Assembly (NCBI GenBank): GCA_903847315.1
Contig: CAINDG010000040.1
Span: 16,813 to 80,812, forward strand
DNA length: 64,000 nt
Reading direction: 5' to 3'
Origin: an uncultured Planctomycetota bacterium
Lineage (GTDB): Bacteria > Planctomycetota > Phycisphaerae > Sedimentisphaerales > UBA12454
Below the pieces are notes generated by a model, which saw only the letters and a list, made by a program, of their open reading frames with translations, did no database searches and had not been told where the DNA came from. The translations under genes and the position numbers were made by a program. How positions within the stretch are numbered: the first letter of the stretch is position 1; every line of letters starts with the position of its first letter. Below, piece after piece: positions 17,521 to 26,837 of the stretch.

Positions 17521-20241
17521 TTAATTTTTAACTACAGCTTGGGCCGCTGCCAATCTTGCAATCGGAACTCTGAACGGTGAGCAGGAAACATAATCCATAC
17601 CAACTTTATGGCAGAATTCAATACTTGCCGGTTCGCCGCCGTGTTCGCCGCAAATTCCAACTTCGAGATTTTTACGGGTTTTTCTACCGCGTTCGATGCC
17701 GATTTTAATCAATTCGCCGATACCAACCTGGTCGATACTCTGGAACGGGTCGCCCGGCAGAATACCTTTATTAATATAATCCGGCACGAAACCGCCGATA
17801 TCATCGCGCGAGAAGCCGAAGCCCATCTGCGTAAGGTCGTTTGTGCCGTAGCTGAAGAACTCAGCGACTTTGGCGATTTCGCCGGCGACGAGAGCGGCTC
17901 TTGGAATTTCAATCATCGTTCCGAACATATGAGGAATCTTTTTGACGCCGGTCTTTTTGCAGACCTCGGCGTAAACTTCTTTTGCGATTTTCAGCTGGAA
18001 TTCGATTTCCTTTACATCGCAGACGACCGGTATCATTATTTCCGGATACGGTTTTTTGCCGGCCTTTATCAATTCTGCTGCCGATTCGAAAATAGCCTTT
18101 ATCTGCATCCTGCTTACTTCCGGATAGGTAATGCCGAGCCTTACGCCGCGGTGTCCCATCATCGGGTTGGATTCATGCAGAGAATCGGCACGCTTGTTGA
18201 ACTCATCAGCATTGATGTTCAAATCTTTAGCAAGGGCTGCGCGTTTGTCGGCGTCCTGCGGAACGAACTCATGCAGAGGCGGGTCGAGCAGTCTAATTAC
18301 TACCGGCAGTTTATCCATCGCCTCGAGCGTTCCTTTTATATCTTTCTTAACGAATGGATAAAGCTGGTCGAGAGCTTTTTGCCTTTCAGCTACAGTATTG
18401 CTCATAATCATCTTGCGGAGCAAAAACAGCGGCTGGTCCGCACCTTTGCCGTAGAACATATGCTCTGTTCTGAAAAGGCCGATGCCTTCGGCGCCGAACT
18501 GTCTTGCCTTTACGGCGTCTTCAGGAGTTTCAGCGTTGGTGCGAATGCCGAGTTTCTTTACCGAATCGCAAACCTTGAGAAAATCATTCAATTCCTTGTT
18601 CTCTCTGGAAGCGTCCATCATAGGAAGCTTACCTGCGTAGAAAACGCCTTTTGTACCGTTGAGCGTAATCCAATCGCCTTCGTTCATAACTTTGCCGGCA
18701 ACGTGAAGCTGCTTTTTAGCATAATCAACTTCAATTGATCCGCAGCCGACGATGCAGCACTTGCCCCAGCCGCGAGCAACTAAAGCAGCGTGACTTGTCA
18801 TACCGCCGCGAGCGGTGAGAATAGCCTGTGCAGCACGCATACCTTCGACGTCTTCAGGATTTGTTTCTTCACGAACGAGAATAACATCCTTGCCCTGTTT
18901 TTTCCATTCGACAGCATCGACAGCGTTGAACACGATTTGGCCGCATGCGCCGCCCGGACCTGCGGGCAGACCTTTGGCAAGAGGCTTATGATCTTTTTCA
19001 GTTATCGGGTCGATAATCGGATGCAAAAGCTCATCAAGCTGAGCAGGCGTAACTCGCATAACAGCCTGTTCTTTAGTAATGAGTTTTTCTTTCAGCATAT
19101 CAACTGCCATTTTGACTGCGGCCGGGCCATTGCGCTTACCGACTCGGCACTGAAGCATAAACAGCCTGTTGTTTTCGATTGTAAACTCTATGTCGAGCAT
19201 ATCATGGTAATGCTTTTCGAGTTTTTTCTGTATCGCGTCCAATTCCCTGTAGGCTTTTGGCATTTTCTTTTCGAGCGAGACTTCGGTTTTATTGTGTTCG
19301 CTCTTTGAAGATTCGTTTACCGGTCCCGGTGTTCTGGTGCCAGCCACAACGTCTTCGCCCTGAGCATTGACAAGATATTCGCCGTAGAAATGATTGTCGC
19401 CGTTGCCGGGGTTTCTTGTGAAAGCAACACCGGTCGCGCTTGTTTCGCCTAAATTGCCGAATACCATCGACTGAACATTAACCGCTGTACCCCATTCATC
19501 GGGGATATTTTCGATTCTTCTGTATGATATAGCTCTTTTGCCGTTCCACGATGAGAACACCGCGTCGATGCCGCCCCAAAGCTGCTTGTTGGCATCGTCG
19601 GGAAATTCTTTTTTAAGAACTTCCTTAATCGTTGCCTTGAATTTTGCGCAGAGACCTTTCAAATCTTCAGCGGTCATTTCGGTATCTGTTTTGTAACCTT
19701 TCTGCTTCTTGAGCTGGTCCATTATCCTGTCGAGCTGCTTGCGGATACCCATATCGTCGGCAGTCTCAATACCGGCGGCCTTTTCCATAACGACGTCGCT
19801 GTACATCATCAGCAGTCTGCGATAGGCGTCATAGACGAATCTTTCATCACCGCTTAAAGCAATCAGGCCCGGAATTGTCTCTTCGGTAAGGCCGACATTA
19901 AGTACGGTTTCCATCATACCGGGCATACTGCTTCTGGCGCCGCTGCGGACGGAAACCAGCAGAGGATTGGTTGTACCGCCGAATTTTTTGCCCATTATCT
20001 TTTCGACATTAGCCAATGCTTTTTCAACATCAGCTTTGATAGTTGCCGGATACTTCTTTTTATTTTTATAAAAATAAGTGCAGACTTCTGTCGTGATAGT
20101 GAAGCCCGGAGGTACTGGTACACCGAGGCTTGCCATTTCGGCAAGATTCGCTCCCTTGCCGCCGAGGAGTTCCTTCATTTTCGCGTTACCTTCGCCTTTA
20201 CCGCCGCCGAAGAAGTAAACCATTTTCTTGCTCTTAGCCAT
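17521..20241 (-). CDS. ppdK: Pyruvate, phosphate dikinase
   Basis: 906 aa. Interconverts pyruvate + ATP + Pi and PEP + AMP + PPi. The ATP-grasp nucleotide domain covers roughly 1-350 (GGKGANLAEM, RSGARSSMPGMMETVLN). The phosphohistidine swivel domain has the catalytic His in GGMTSHAALVARG (about 455). The C-terminal PEP/pyruvate TIM barrel contains GLFRTEHMF, SYGTNDLTQ and the CGEHGG motif. Full length and intact. A Shine-Dalgarno (AAGGAG) lies 11 nt before the ATG. The enzyme fits PPi-linked glycolysis or gluconeogenesis in an anaerobe. Confidence 0.97.
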   Translation of the reverse strand: MAKSKKMVYFFGGGKGEGNAKMKELLGGKGANLAEMASLGVPVPPGFTITTEVCTYFYKNKKKYPATIKADVEKALANVEKIMGKKFGGTTNPLLVSVRSGARSSMPGMMETVLNVGLTEETIPGLIALSGDERFVYDAYRRLLMMYSDVVMEKAAGIETADDMGIRKQLDRIMDQLKKQKGYKTDTEMTAEDLKGLCAKFKATIKEVLKKEFPDDANKQLWGGIDAVFSSWNGKRAISYRRIENIPDEWGTAVNVQSMVFGNLGETSATGVAFTRNPGNGDNHFYGEYLVNAQGEDVVAGTRTPGPVNESSKSEHNKTEVSLEKKMPKAYRELDAIQKKLEKHYHDMLDIEFTIENNRLFMLQCRVGKRNGPAAVKMAVDMLKEKLITKEQAVMRVTPAQLDELLHPIIDPITEKDHKPLAKGLPAGPGGACGQIVFNAVDAVEWKKQGKDVILVREETNPEDVEGMRAAQAILTARGGMTSHAALVARGWGKCCIVGCGSIEVDYAKKQLHVAGKVMNEGDWITLNGTKGVFYAGKLPMMDASRENKELNDFLKVCDSVKKLGIRTNAETPEDAVKARQFGAEGIGLFRTEHMFYGKGADQPLFLLRKMIMSNTVAERQKALDQLYPFVKKDIKGTLEAMDKLPVVIRLLDPPLHEFVPQDADKRAALAKDLNINADEFNKRADSLHESNPMMGHRGVRLGITYPEVSRMQIKAIFESAAELIKAGKKPYPEIMIPVVCDVKEIEFQLKIAKEVYAEVCKKTGVKKIPHMFGTMIEIPRAALVAGEIAKVAEFFSYGTNDLTQMGFGFSRDDIGGFVPDYINKGILPGDPFQSIDQVGIGELIKIGIERGRKTRKNLEVGICGEHGGEPASIEFCHKVGMDYVSCSPFRVPIARLAAAQAVVKN

Positions 20242-20417
20242 CTCTGTAAATCTCCTTAAACAAATAAAATAGCCTATAAAAGGCTGTTACATAAAATTGT
20301 ACTGTAGAAACAATAAGAGGCGCGTAAGTATAGAGATGTAGCCGGTGCCTGTCAACCATTTTCGGCGATTACAATGCGTCAAAAACCCAAAGAAGTGCTA
20401 TTTTGTCCTTTTACGGC

Positions 20418-20445
20418 TTGACTAAATATATTCTATCTACATAAT
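20418..20445 (+). promoter_or_regulatory. Sigma70-like promoter for the patatin-like gene
   Basis: TTGACT (20418-20423), 16-bp spacer, CATAAT (20440-20445). This would start transcription near 20452, which excludes the upstream in-frame codon at 20445 and supports ATG 20475. Confidence 0.6.
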
Positions 20446-20474
20446 TGTTATCTGATGCGGTCGAAAACGGCAAA

Positions 20475-21605
20475 ATGAAACAGAAAGAACTATTAGTTAT
20501 TTTGATAATATTTATTGTGTCCGTATCAGGCTGTGCGCCTGTTCGGCACGCCGTTCCGGAGCCGTTGATTTTAAAAGCGACTTTGCCGGGGATGCCCGGG
20601 AACATCAGGGTTTTCGAAGAGGATTTCACGCCGACTGTTAAACAAAATCCAAAGGATTCCAATGACTACAGCCTTTTAGCTCTTTCCGGCGGCGGGGCCA
20701 GCGGAGCTTTTGGGGCCGGAGTTTTATGCGGCTGGACAAAAACCGAAACCAGGCCGAAGTTTCAGGTTGTTACAGGAATAAGCACAGGAGCCTTAATAGC
20801 GCCTCTGGCATTTATCGGGCCTGAATGCGACGAGGAATTAAAACAGATATATACCACAATCAAGCCGAAAGATATTTTTAATGTCAACGGTTTGTTTGGC
20901 GTGCTGGGAATATTATATGGTGAGTCGTATGCGGACACGAAACCTTTGTCTTTGCTAATTGCCAAAACAATGACGCAGGAGAAAATTGACGTCATTGCAC
21001 AGGAATACGCCAAAGGAAGACGGCTTTATGTCGGCACAACTTATCTGGACGCTCAGCGTTTCGTAATTTGGGATATGGGCGCGATTGCGGCCAGTAAAAA
21101 TCCGCACGCCGCCGAAATATTCAGGAAGGTACTGCTTGCTTCTGCCGCGTTTCCCGGACTTTTCCCACCCGTATGTTTCGATGTTGAAGCCGATGGCAAA
21201 AAATATGACGAGATGCATGTTGACGGCGGAACTATAACCGGCGTATTCAGCCATTTTAAGTCTTTCAGGGTCGCAGGTCAGATGCCGTACAAACTTTCCA
21301 ATATTTATGTTATCAAAAACGGCAGGGTAGCCGCGGAGTATAAGCAGGTAAAGCGAAATTCCCTGAAGATATTGAACCATTCATTTTTAACGCTGATGAA
21401 AACACAGACGTGGAATGATTTATATCGAATATATGACCTGGCCAAGGACGATAAAATCGGATTTAGCTATATGTGCATTCCGAGTGATTATGTGACTGAA
21501 AGCACGAAAATGTTTGACCCTGTCGAAATGAAAAGACTTTTCGATATGGGTTTTGAGATGGGCAAAGCCGGCGATAAGTGGCAAAAAACAGTGGCTATTA
21601 AATAA
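20475..21605 (+). CDS. Patatin-like phospholipase, lipoprotein
   Basis: 376 aa from ATG 20475. The N-terminus is a lipoprotein signal with lipobox VSGC (Cys about residue 20), so the protein is membrane-anchored by a lipid. The patatin fold shows the oxyanion loop GGGASGAFGAG, the nucleophile elbow GISTG (G-x-S-x-G) and the catalytic Asp in VDGG. Family members are serine acyl hydrolases acting on membrane lipids. It is transcribed alone, convergent with pgsA, leaving 18 bp between the stops. Its lipid substrate cannot be told from sequence. Confidence 0.9.
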   Translation: MKQKELLVILIIFIVSVSGCAPVRHAVPEPLILKATLPGMPGNIRVFEEDFTPTVKQNPKDSNDYSLLALSGGGASGAFGAGVLCGWTKTETRPKFQVVTGISTGALIAPLAFIGPECDEELKQIYTTIKPKDIFNVNGLFGVLGILYGESYADTKPLSLLIAKTMTQEKIDVIAQEYAKGRRLYVGTTYLDAQRFVIWDMGAIAASKNPHAAEIFRKVLLASAAFPGLFPPVCFDVEADGKKYDEMHVDGGTITGVFSHFKSFRVAGQMPYKLSNIYVIKNGRVAAEYKQVKRNSLKILNHSFLTLMKTQTWNDLYRIYDLAKDDKIGFSYMCIPSDYVTESTKMFDPVEMKRLFDMGFEMGKAGDKWQKTVAIK

Positions 21606-21623
21606 TTTTTCTCCTGCGGCAAA

Positions 21624-22241
21624 CTATTCTGTATGAAATACGGGGGTTTTGATTTTCTTTAAACTTAGTATTCCGCTAATGACAGTTATCAATGCCGTGA
21701 TTATATAAGTAACAGTCATAAACCAATATCCCCACACAGCCGTCTGAACGTAAGCCATTTTCATAATAACCGTGCCGACAGCGAAAGCTTGTATGAACAT
21801 CTTGATTTTGCCTGAGAGGGTAGCCGGGAATTTTATCCCTTTCGATTCGCTCCAATGCCGCAGCACTGTTACGAAAAACTCTCTAAGAATTATTATTCCT
21901 GCAAACCCCCATTGGAAAATAGCATTCTGAACTTTTGTGAAATCAAAAAGTTTCGGCTCGCCGATAATCGCAAAACAGACAAACGCTCCGACTATCAGTA
22001 TTTTGTCCGCAAGCGGGTCAACCAATCTGCCGAATTTGCTTGCGACATTCAGTTTTCTGGCTATCGGTCCGTCAATCATATCGGTCAGGCCGGCGATTAC
22101 GAAAATCACAAAAGCAACGTCAAGATAAAAAGATGTGTCCTGATGCACTGCCAGTTTCGGCTCAAAGAAAATCATCACCAGAAAAATCACCGACAGTACA
22201 AGTCTGCCGCCTGTCAGGATGTTCGGAATCTGCTTTATCAT
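21624..22241 (-). CDS. pgsA: CDP-diacylglycerol-glycerol-3-phosphate phosphatidyltransferase (PgsA)
   Basis: 205 aa with several membrane spans. The CDP-alcohol phosphotransferase signature is complete: D-G in DMIDGPIARK, then G and two Asp in GRLVDPLADK, which bind the metal and CDP. It makes phosphatidylglycerol phosphate on the cytoplasmic face. It lies 32 bp downstream of rimO in the same direction, a frequent rimO-pgsA arrangement. The hydrophobic segments at about 130-190 match the family topology. Other CDP-alcohol transferases are possible, but the N-terminus NILTGGRL favours PgsA. Confidence 0.9.
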   Translation of the reverse strand: MIKQIPNILTGGRLVLSVIFLVMIFFEPKLAVHQDTSFYLDVAFVIFVIAGLTDMIDGPIARKLNVASKFGRLVDPLADKILIVGAFVCFAIIGEPKLFDFTKVQNAIFQWGFAGIIILREFFVTVLRHWSESKGIKFPATLSGKIKMFIQAFAVGTVIMKMAYVQTAVWGYWFMTVTYIITALITVISGILSLKKIKTPVFHTE

Positions 22242-22273
22242 AGAAAACAGGATATAGAATGTTTAAGAAAAAA

Positions 22274-23665
22274 TCAAATTTTTTCCGCAAGCAAATCGTA
22301 ATCTTTAAAGCCTGCAATCTTCGCTTTTACAAAACTGCCGGGCAGGTCGGTGCAGTTATTTATGAAACAAACACTGTCAATATGCGGCCCTTGGCCGTAA
22401 AAACGCCCCACAGATTGTCCCTCCGGATGATTTTCCCGTCTCGACTCGGCGTCGAGCCGAGGTTGGACGTCGATAAGGCATTCGATAACCTGACCGAGGA
22501 TGGCCTGGTTTTTCTCAAACGCTATCTGCTGCTGGACAAGCATAAGCTGCTCTCTTCTGTCCTCCTTGATATTATGCGGTATCCGGCCGGGCAGTTCTGC
22601 CGCCTTTGTGCCTGCCTCCGGCCAGAATGTAAAACAACCCAAAGCGTCAAAACGAGCCCATTTCGCAAACTCGACAAGCTCGTCGAATTGCTCCTGTGTC
22701 TCGCCGGGGAAACCGGCAATTACCGTTGTCCGAAGCGCAACATCGGGAATGTTCTGGCGGATTTTATCAATAAGAGCGGCGATTTGCCTTTTCGTATCAG
22801 GCCGATGCATCTTTTTCAGTATCTCATCGTTAATGTGCTGAATAGGCATATCAATATAATGAACAACCTTTTTGCTTTTCGCGATTGCTTCGATAAGTTC
22901 ATCCGTGATACCTGAAGGATTCAGATACATAAGTCTTATCCATTTGAGCTTGTCGATTTTTTCCAGTTCGCTGATGACTTTTACAAGGCCGTTCTTTTCG
23001 CCAAGGTCGCGCCCATAGTTCGCGCTGTCCTGTGCGATGATGGATAGTTCCACTACGCCTGATTTGGCAAGCTGATTTGCCTCGAGCGCAATATCGTTCA
23101 GCGGTTTGCTCCTGAATTTACCTTTAATCGACGGGATTGTACAGAAAGAGCAGGTTCTGTCACAGCCTTCGGAAATTCTCAGGTACGCCCAGTGCGAAGG
23201 ATTTATCAGCAGCCTGTCGGTATCCGACTGCGTTTTGTTTAACCAGTCGGCGGGACTGGCGTAAAATTTAGCGGGATTTTCGCTGAAAAGATTTTCAATT
23301 ACATTTGCGATATTGTCTCTTGCTCCAAGGCAGACGACAGCATCTATTTTTGGAAATTGCTCAAGAAGTTTTTCTTTAAATCTTTCCGGCAGGCAGCCCG
23401 CGATGATAACCTTTTTTATTTTCCCTTTGCGTTTTTTTGCGAGAGTCTGGTTTATGACTTCAGCAGCCTCGTCAACGGCGGGTTTTATAAAGCCGCAGGT
23501 ATTAATTACCACGACGTCGGCGTTGTCGATGTCGTAATCTATCACAAAGCCGGCCTGGGCAATCAGCGCAAGCATCTTTTCCGAATCGACAATATTTTTC
23601 GGACAGCCCAATGCGACGAAGCCGACCGCTATTGGTGTTTGGTTATTTTTGTTTGTTATAGACAC
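22274..23665 (-). CDS. rimO: Ribosomal protein S12 methylthiotransferase RimO
   Basis: 463 aa. Adds a methylthio group to an Asp of ribosomal protein S12. The N-terminal UPF0004 domain carries GCPKN and the further cluster cysteines in NTCGF and GCLPERF. The radical SAM core has CDRTCSFC, followed by SKPL and IAQDS. The C-terminal TRAM domain is at about 395-455. The choice of RimO over MiaB rests on VALGCPKNIVDSE and the CDRTCSFC box. Divergent from the Fe-S protein with 58 bp between starts. Confidence 0.94.
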   Translation of the reverse strand: MSITNKNNQTPIAVGFVALGCPKNIVDSEKMLALIAQAGFVIDYDIDNADVVVINTCGFIKPAVDEAAEVINQTLAKKRKGKIKKVIIAGCLPERFKEKLLEQFPKIDAVVCLGARDNIANVIENLFSENPAKFYASPADWLNKTQSDTDRLLINPSHWAYLRISEGCDRTCSFCTIPSIKGKFRSKPLNDIALEANQLAKSGVVELSIIAQDSANYGRDLGEKNGLVKVISELEKIDKLKWIRLMYLNPSGITDELIEAIAKSKKVVHYIDMPIQHINDEILKKMHRPDTKRQIAALIDKIRQNIPDVALRTTVIAGFPGETQEQFDELVEFAKWARFDALGCFTFWPEAGTKAAELPGRIPHNIKEDRREQLMLVQQQIAFEKNQAILGQVIECLIDVQPRLDAESRRENHPEGQSVGRFYGQGPHIDSVCFINNCTDLPGSFVKAKIAGFKDYDLLAEKI

Positions 23666-23723
23666 AATCAGATTTCTTTCTTAAATCAGAGAACATATTA
23701 TATTAATTTTCGTACGAAAAGCT

Positions 23724-24383
23724 ATGAGCGAATTTGAGACAGCAAAAAAGAAAAGACTGATAAAACAGGTTTTAACCGCGGTTATTTTCCCGGTGGTTAT
23801 CATCGGCGGGTGGTTTTATCCTGTCCTGGGTTATTTTATTCCGATTTGTATGGTTGCCGGCATAACAATAGCATTCTATCGCGGAAGAAAATGGTGCGAT
23901 TGGTATTGTCCGAGAGGAAGTTTTTTTGATACCGCAATAAAATTCATAAGTCCAAACAAGGAAATACCTGCGTTTTTTAAGAATCTTTCGACCAGAATAA
24001 TAATGCTGATAATTCTTATGACGATTATGACGGTTCAGATAATTATGGTCTGGCCAGACCCGTATAAAATCGGAAAAGTTTTTGTCGTTATACTGACTGT
24101 TACCACAAGCATAGCCATTGTTTTGGCTGTAATTTATCATCCGCGGGTATGGTGTTGTTTCTGCCCGATTGGTTCGATATCCAACTGGGTCGGCAAAGGG
24201 AAAAAACCGTTAAAAATAGATTCCAGCCTTTGCATCGACTGCAAACTCTGTCATAAGGTCTGCCCAATTCAGGTATCAGCTTATAAATTCAAAGGCAGCG
24301 GCGTAGAAAAGGTGATGGATGGCGATTGCCTTAAATGCGGCCTTTGTACAACGGCCTGCCCCAAAAAAGCGCTGAGTTTATAA
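23724..24383 (+). CDS. Membrane-bound 4Fe-4S protein, NapH/CcoG-like
   Basis: 219 aa. Four membrane spans (about 15-32, 34-50, 92-110, 118-140) carry two short cysteine motifs, CDWYCPRG and CCFCPIG, as in NapH/NosR/CcoG-type polyferredoxin membrane proteins. The C-terminus has two 4Fe-4S ferredoxin motifs: CIDCKLCHKVCP and CLKCGLCTTACP. It probably passes electrons across or along the inner membrane, but there is no neighbouring oxidoreductase to name a partner. It is convergent with trmB (7 bp between stops). Confidence 0.85.
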   Translation: MSEFETAKKKRLIKQVLTAVIFPVVIIGGWFYPVLGYFIPICMVAGITIAFYRGRKWCDWYCPRGSFFDTAIKFISPNKEIPAFFKNLSTRIIMLIILMTIMTVQIIMVWPDPYKIGKVFVVILTVTTSIAIVLAVIYHPRVWCCFCPIGSISNWVGKGKKPLKIDSSLCIDCKLCHKVCPIQVSAYKFKGSGVEKVMDGDCLKCGLCTTACPKKALSL

Positions 24384-24390
24384 GCGATGA

Positions 24391-25017
24391 TTATATCTTT
24401 TTAAAAGCGAGGGTGAATGTATTTCTTTTTTCCCTGATGAACTTTCTTTCGTAGTTTGTGCCCACAAGTTCATCATTTTGTGCGCCGGCAGGTTTTACGA
24501 ACTCGATAGGCTTTAATTCCTTCGCAAAACTTTCAAAAACATTCTGCATCCAATTGAAATAGTCGGCGTGGTCGGTGGCGATGTTAATCAGGCCTCCCTT
24601 TTTCAAACATCGAATCATTTGCGAGACATTTTCCGCACTGACAAACCGTCTTTTGTGATGCGGTCTTTTAGGCCAGGGGTCGGGAAAATAAATATGAAAA
24701 CAATTAACTGTACTGTCATCGATATGCTTTTTGACGAAAAGTGCCGCCTCGGTTCGTATGATACGAACATTCCCTATGTCCCTCCGCCCCATTCTATCTA
24801 CGGAGTATTTATAAAATTTGTTCGCCCATTCGATTCCTAAAAAGTTTATCTTTGGAAAAGCAATCGCCTGATGGACCAAAAAGGTGCCTCTGCCGGAGCC
24901 GATTTCGACATGCAGCGGGGCAGAACGTCCAAAAACGTCCGAAAAATCGGTTTTGCCCTGCACATCTTCCTGCCGCAAGGCGATATCGGGATATTCTTTT
25001 AAGGTTTTCCGGGCCAT
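24391..25017 (-). CDS. trmB: tRNA (guanine-N7-)-methyltransferase TrmB
   Basis: 208 aa, normal length. Makes m7G46 in the tRNA variable loop. The SAM site is HVEIGSGRG, followed by FLGIEW and the family-specific FPDPWPKRPHHKRR tRNA-binding/catalytic motif. NYERKF near the C-terminus is also typical. Monocistronic. Confidence 0.95.
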   Translation of the reverse strand: MARKTLKEYPDIALRQEDVQGKTDFSDVFGRSAPLHVEIGSGRGTFLVHQAIAFPKINFLGIEWANKFYKYSVDRMGRRDIGNVRIIRTEAALFVKKHIDDSTVNCFHIYFPDPWPKRPHHKRRFVSAENVSQMIRCLKKGGLINIATDHADYFNWMQNVFESFAKELKPIEFVKPAGAQNDELVGTNYERKFIREKRNTFTLAFKKI

Positions 25018-25155
25018 TTTCAGTTTGCTGATTTTTTACGCAAAACCATAATTAAGTCAAGTTTAAAAAGAAACGATATATATTTTGTGAAACTATCAGA
25101 CTGTCAGTTTCGTATAGGCTAGTGGAAATAACAATATGTTCTCGGACCTAAGATT

Positions 25156-25848
25156 ATGATAAGGCCAATAAAATTACGACGAAAACGGGTACTGATTGAT
25201 GTCGATACCCAGAAAGACCTTCTGATGGCAGATGGCACAGCCTGCATAAAGAATCATCGCAGAATCCTTATGAACATCAGAAGAATGTATGCCTGGGCGA
25301 GAATCAAGCATATCAAAGTGGTTTCAACAGTATTGTGCAAGCCGGGCAGAAACGGCGATAATTTCTGTATCACCGGCACCAACGGCCAGAAAAAAGTTTC
25401 ATATACTCTCCGCAACAAAAGAATTAGTTACCAGGCCGACGACAGCACAGACCTGTCCAGAGACCTGTTTACCCGCGTTGACCAGATAATACTGAGCAAA
25501 AGATGTGCAAACCCATTCGAAGAGCCCAGAGCGGAAAGACTGCTTTCGGAGTTGAAAGCCGATGAATTTATAGTAATTGGCGCCGTTGCCGAAACAACAG
25601 TAGCGGCAACCGTCCTCGGCCTTTTGCAAAGAGGAAAAAGAGTGGTCGTTCTTACCGACGCAATCGGCGTATTCGACAGACACTCGGCTGATGTCGCATT
25701 TCGGAAGATGAAGGCAAAGGGAGCGATTCTGGTGGAAACAAAAGATATCGCCGGCTCAACTCATTTACATACCGCTGGAATATGCGATTGTAAACTTTGC
25801 AAAACCGCTGAAAAAGAAGAAAAACTTCAGACACAAACCATCGCATAA
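25156..25848 (+). CDS. Isochorismatase-fold hydrolase homologue lacking the catalytic Cys
   Basis: 230 aa. The cysteine-hydrolase fold is recognisable: the catalytic Asp D17 is in DVDTQKDLL, the Lys K115 is in LSKRCANPF, and the glycine-rich elbow is IGAVAETTVAATVLGLLQRG. In nicotinamidase-type members the nucleophile Cys sits where this protein has T148 (GVATEVCV type against GAVAETTV). So two of three catalytic residues remain. Isochorismatases proper also lack the Cys, so loss does not prove inactivity. The C-terminal tail holds CDCKLC, possibly metal-binding. It is alone in its unit. Confidence 0.8.
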   Translation: MIRPIKLRRKRVLIDVDTQKDLLMADGTACIKNHRRILMNIRRMYAWARIKHIKVVSTVLCKPGRNGDNFCITGTNGQKKVSYTLRNKRISYQADDSTDLSRDLFTRVDQIILSKRCANPFEEPRAERLLSELKADEFIVIGAVAETTVAATVLGLLQRGKRVVVLTDAIGVFDRHSADVAFRKMKAKGAILVETKDIAGSTHLHTAGICDCKLCKTAEKEEKLQTQTIA

Positions 25849-25879
25849 CAAACACAAAATTCTATGATAATTATCAATG

Positions 25880-26542
25880 TTAAGCGGGTGGAAGCGCATC
25901 TGTTACCAGAGCTAACAACAAAAGAGCTAATTTAGACAAAATTTCCGCAACGATTAAGGCGGCTATAAAACTGATAATAGCCTTACTGCCTTTCACATTG
26001 CAGGAGATTGCATAAGCACGATACATCAAAAGTATTACCCAGATAAGTACCACAAGACTAACGACAATTCCAAGAAGGAACAACAATACGTCAGCGCCTC
26101 CAATAGCAACTGCCGGCGTCTGGTGCGTGGATTTAGATACTATAAACTCAACAAATCTGCCATATCCTTTAGGCAGCGTAACCAAAGCCGACAGAAGATA
26201 AGGGGCCCTGGCTAAAGCCTGGGTACCGAATACATCAATTGCTCTGACAGATGAATGTGACCGTGATATGATATGACCGGCAATCAAAAGCATTATGGAA
26301 ATCCAGAGCCAATCGCTTAACACCTCAGCGAAAAAGAGCCACAATGGCGCAGCTTTACCAGTGTGAACATCTAATACACCGTCAAAATGTGTATTGCTCA
26401 GCGAACCTATATATGTGGCTGTCAAAATAATGGCTAGGCCGACCAACAAAGCGCTGCCGCCTGCGATAAACTGAAATGGATTGAATAACCATTGGCCCAA
26501 AGTTCTTTTTTGCAGATTGTTGTTTAATTCTATATCAGTCAT
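25880..26542 (-). CDS. Polytopic membrane protein, YIP1-like
   Basis: 220 aa from ATG 26542, chosen because GAGAGGA lies just upstream and an upstream in-frame start would overlap the preceding gene. Five or so hydrophobic segments occur at about 28-50, 75-97, 120-140, 150-178 and 185-210. The layout and QWLFNPFQFI start resemble YIP1-family membrane proteins, with low certainty. It follows a DUF2089 gene by 19 bp, so the two form an operon. Confidence 0.7.
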   Translation of the reverse strand: MTDIELNNNLQKRTLGQWLFNPFQFIAGGSALLVGLAIILTATYIGSLSNTHFDGVLDVHTGKAAPLWLFFAEVLSDWLWISIMLLIAGHIISRSHSSVRAIDVFGTQALARAPYLLSALVTLPKGYGRFVEFIVSKSTHQTPAVAIGGADVLLFLLGIVVSLVVLIWVILLMYRAYAISCNVKGSKAIISFIAALIVAEILSKLALLLLALVTDALPPA

Positions 26543-26561
26543 AAATGGTCCTCTCAAAAAT

Positions 26562-26837
26562 CTATTCCTGGTTTTCCGGAGTTTTGATTTGCTCGATAAT
26601 ATTATCAAGTTGATTCCGCACGGTCGGATAGCTCAGCTTTTGCAGCCGAGCCATCTCTTTCAATGACCCGCTGCATCTGATGAATTGCAAAATTAATTCC
26701 TGGTCCTCAACAGATAACTTGGCCAAGGCCGGCAGCTCAAATAATCCTTCTATCTCAGTGTCGCATTTCTGGCAGGATAACTTTTTGATATTTAACTGAC
26801 TCTGACAGGCCGGGCATATAGAAGGCAGTTTTTTCAT
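26562..26837 (-). CDS. DUF2089-family zinc-ribbon/HTH protein
   Basis: 91 aa. Zinc-ribbon cysteines are in CPACQ (8-11) and CQKC (22-25). After this comes a helix-turn-helix resembling a sigma region 4 fold (KEMARLQKLSYPTVRNQLDNII). DUF2089 proteins have this architecture and are thought to be small DNA-binding regulators. It is the first gene of a two-gene operon with the YIP1-like membrane protein and may regulate it. A related sequence motif flanks the pair on both sides (see findings). Confidence 0.8.
   Translation of the reverse strand: MKKLPSICPACQSQLNIKKLSCQKCDTEIEGLFELPALAKLSVEDQELILQFIRCSGSLKEMARLQKLSYPTVRNQLDNIIEQIKTPENQE

Noticed and set aside
17608-18738. 376-codon ORF antisense to ppdK
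   Set aside because: It mirrors codon structure of the strongly conserved ppdK on the other strand, has no ribosome-binding site and no family resemblance.
20445-20474. Upstream start for the patatin-like gene
   Set aside because: It falls on the promoter -10; the lipoprotein signal starts properly at 20475.
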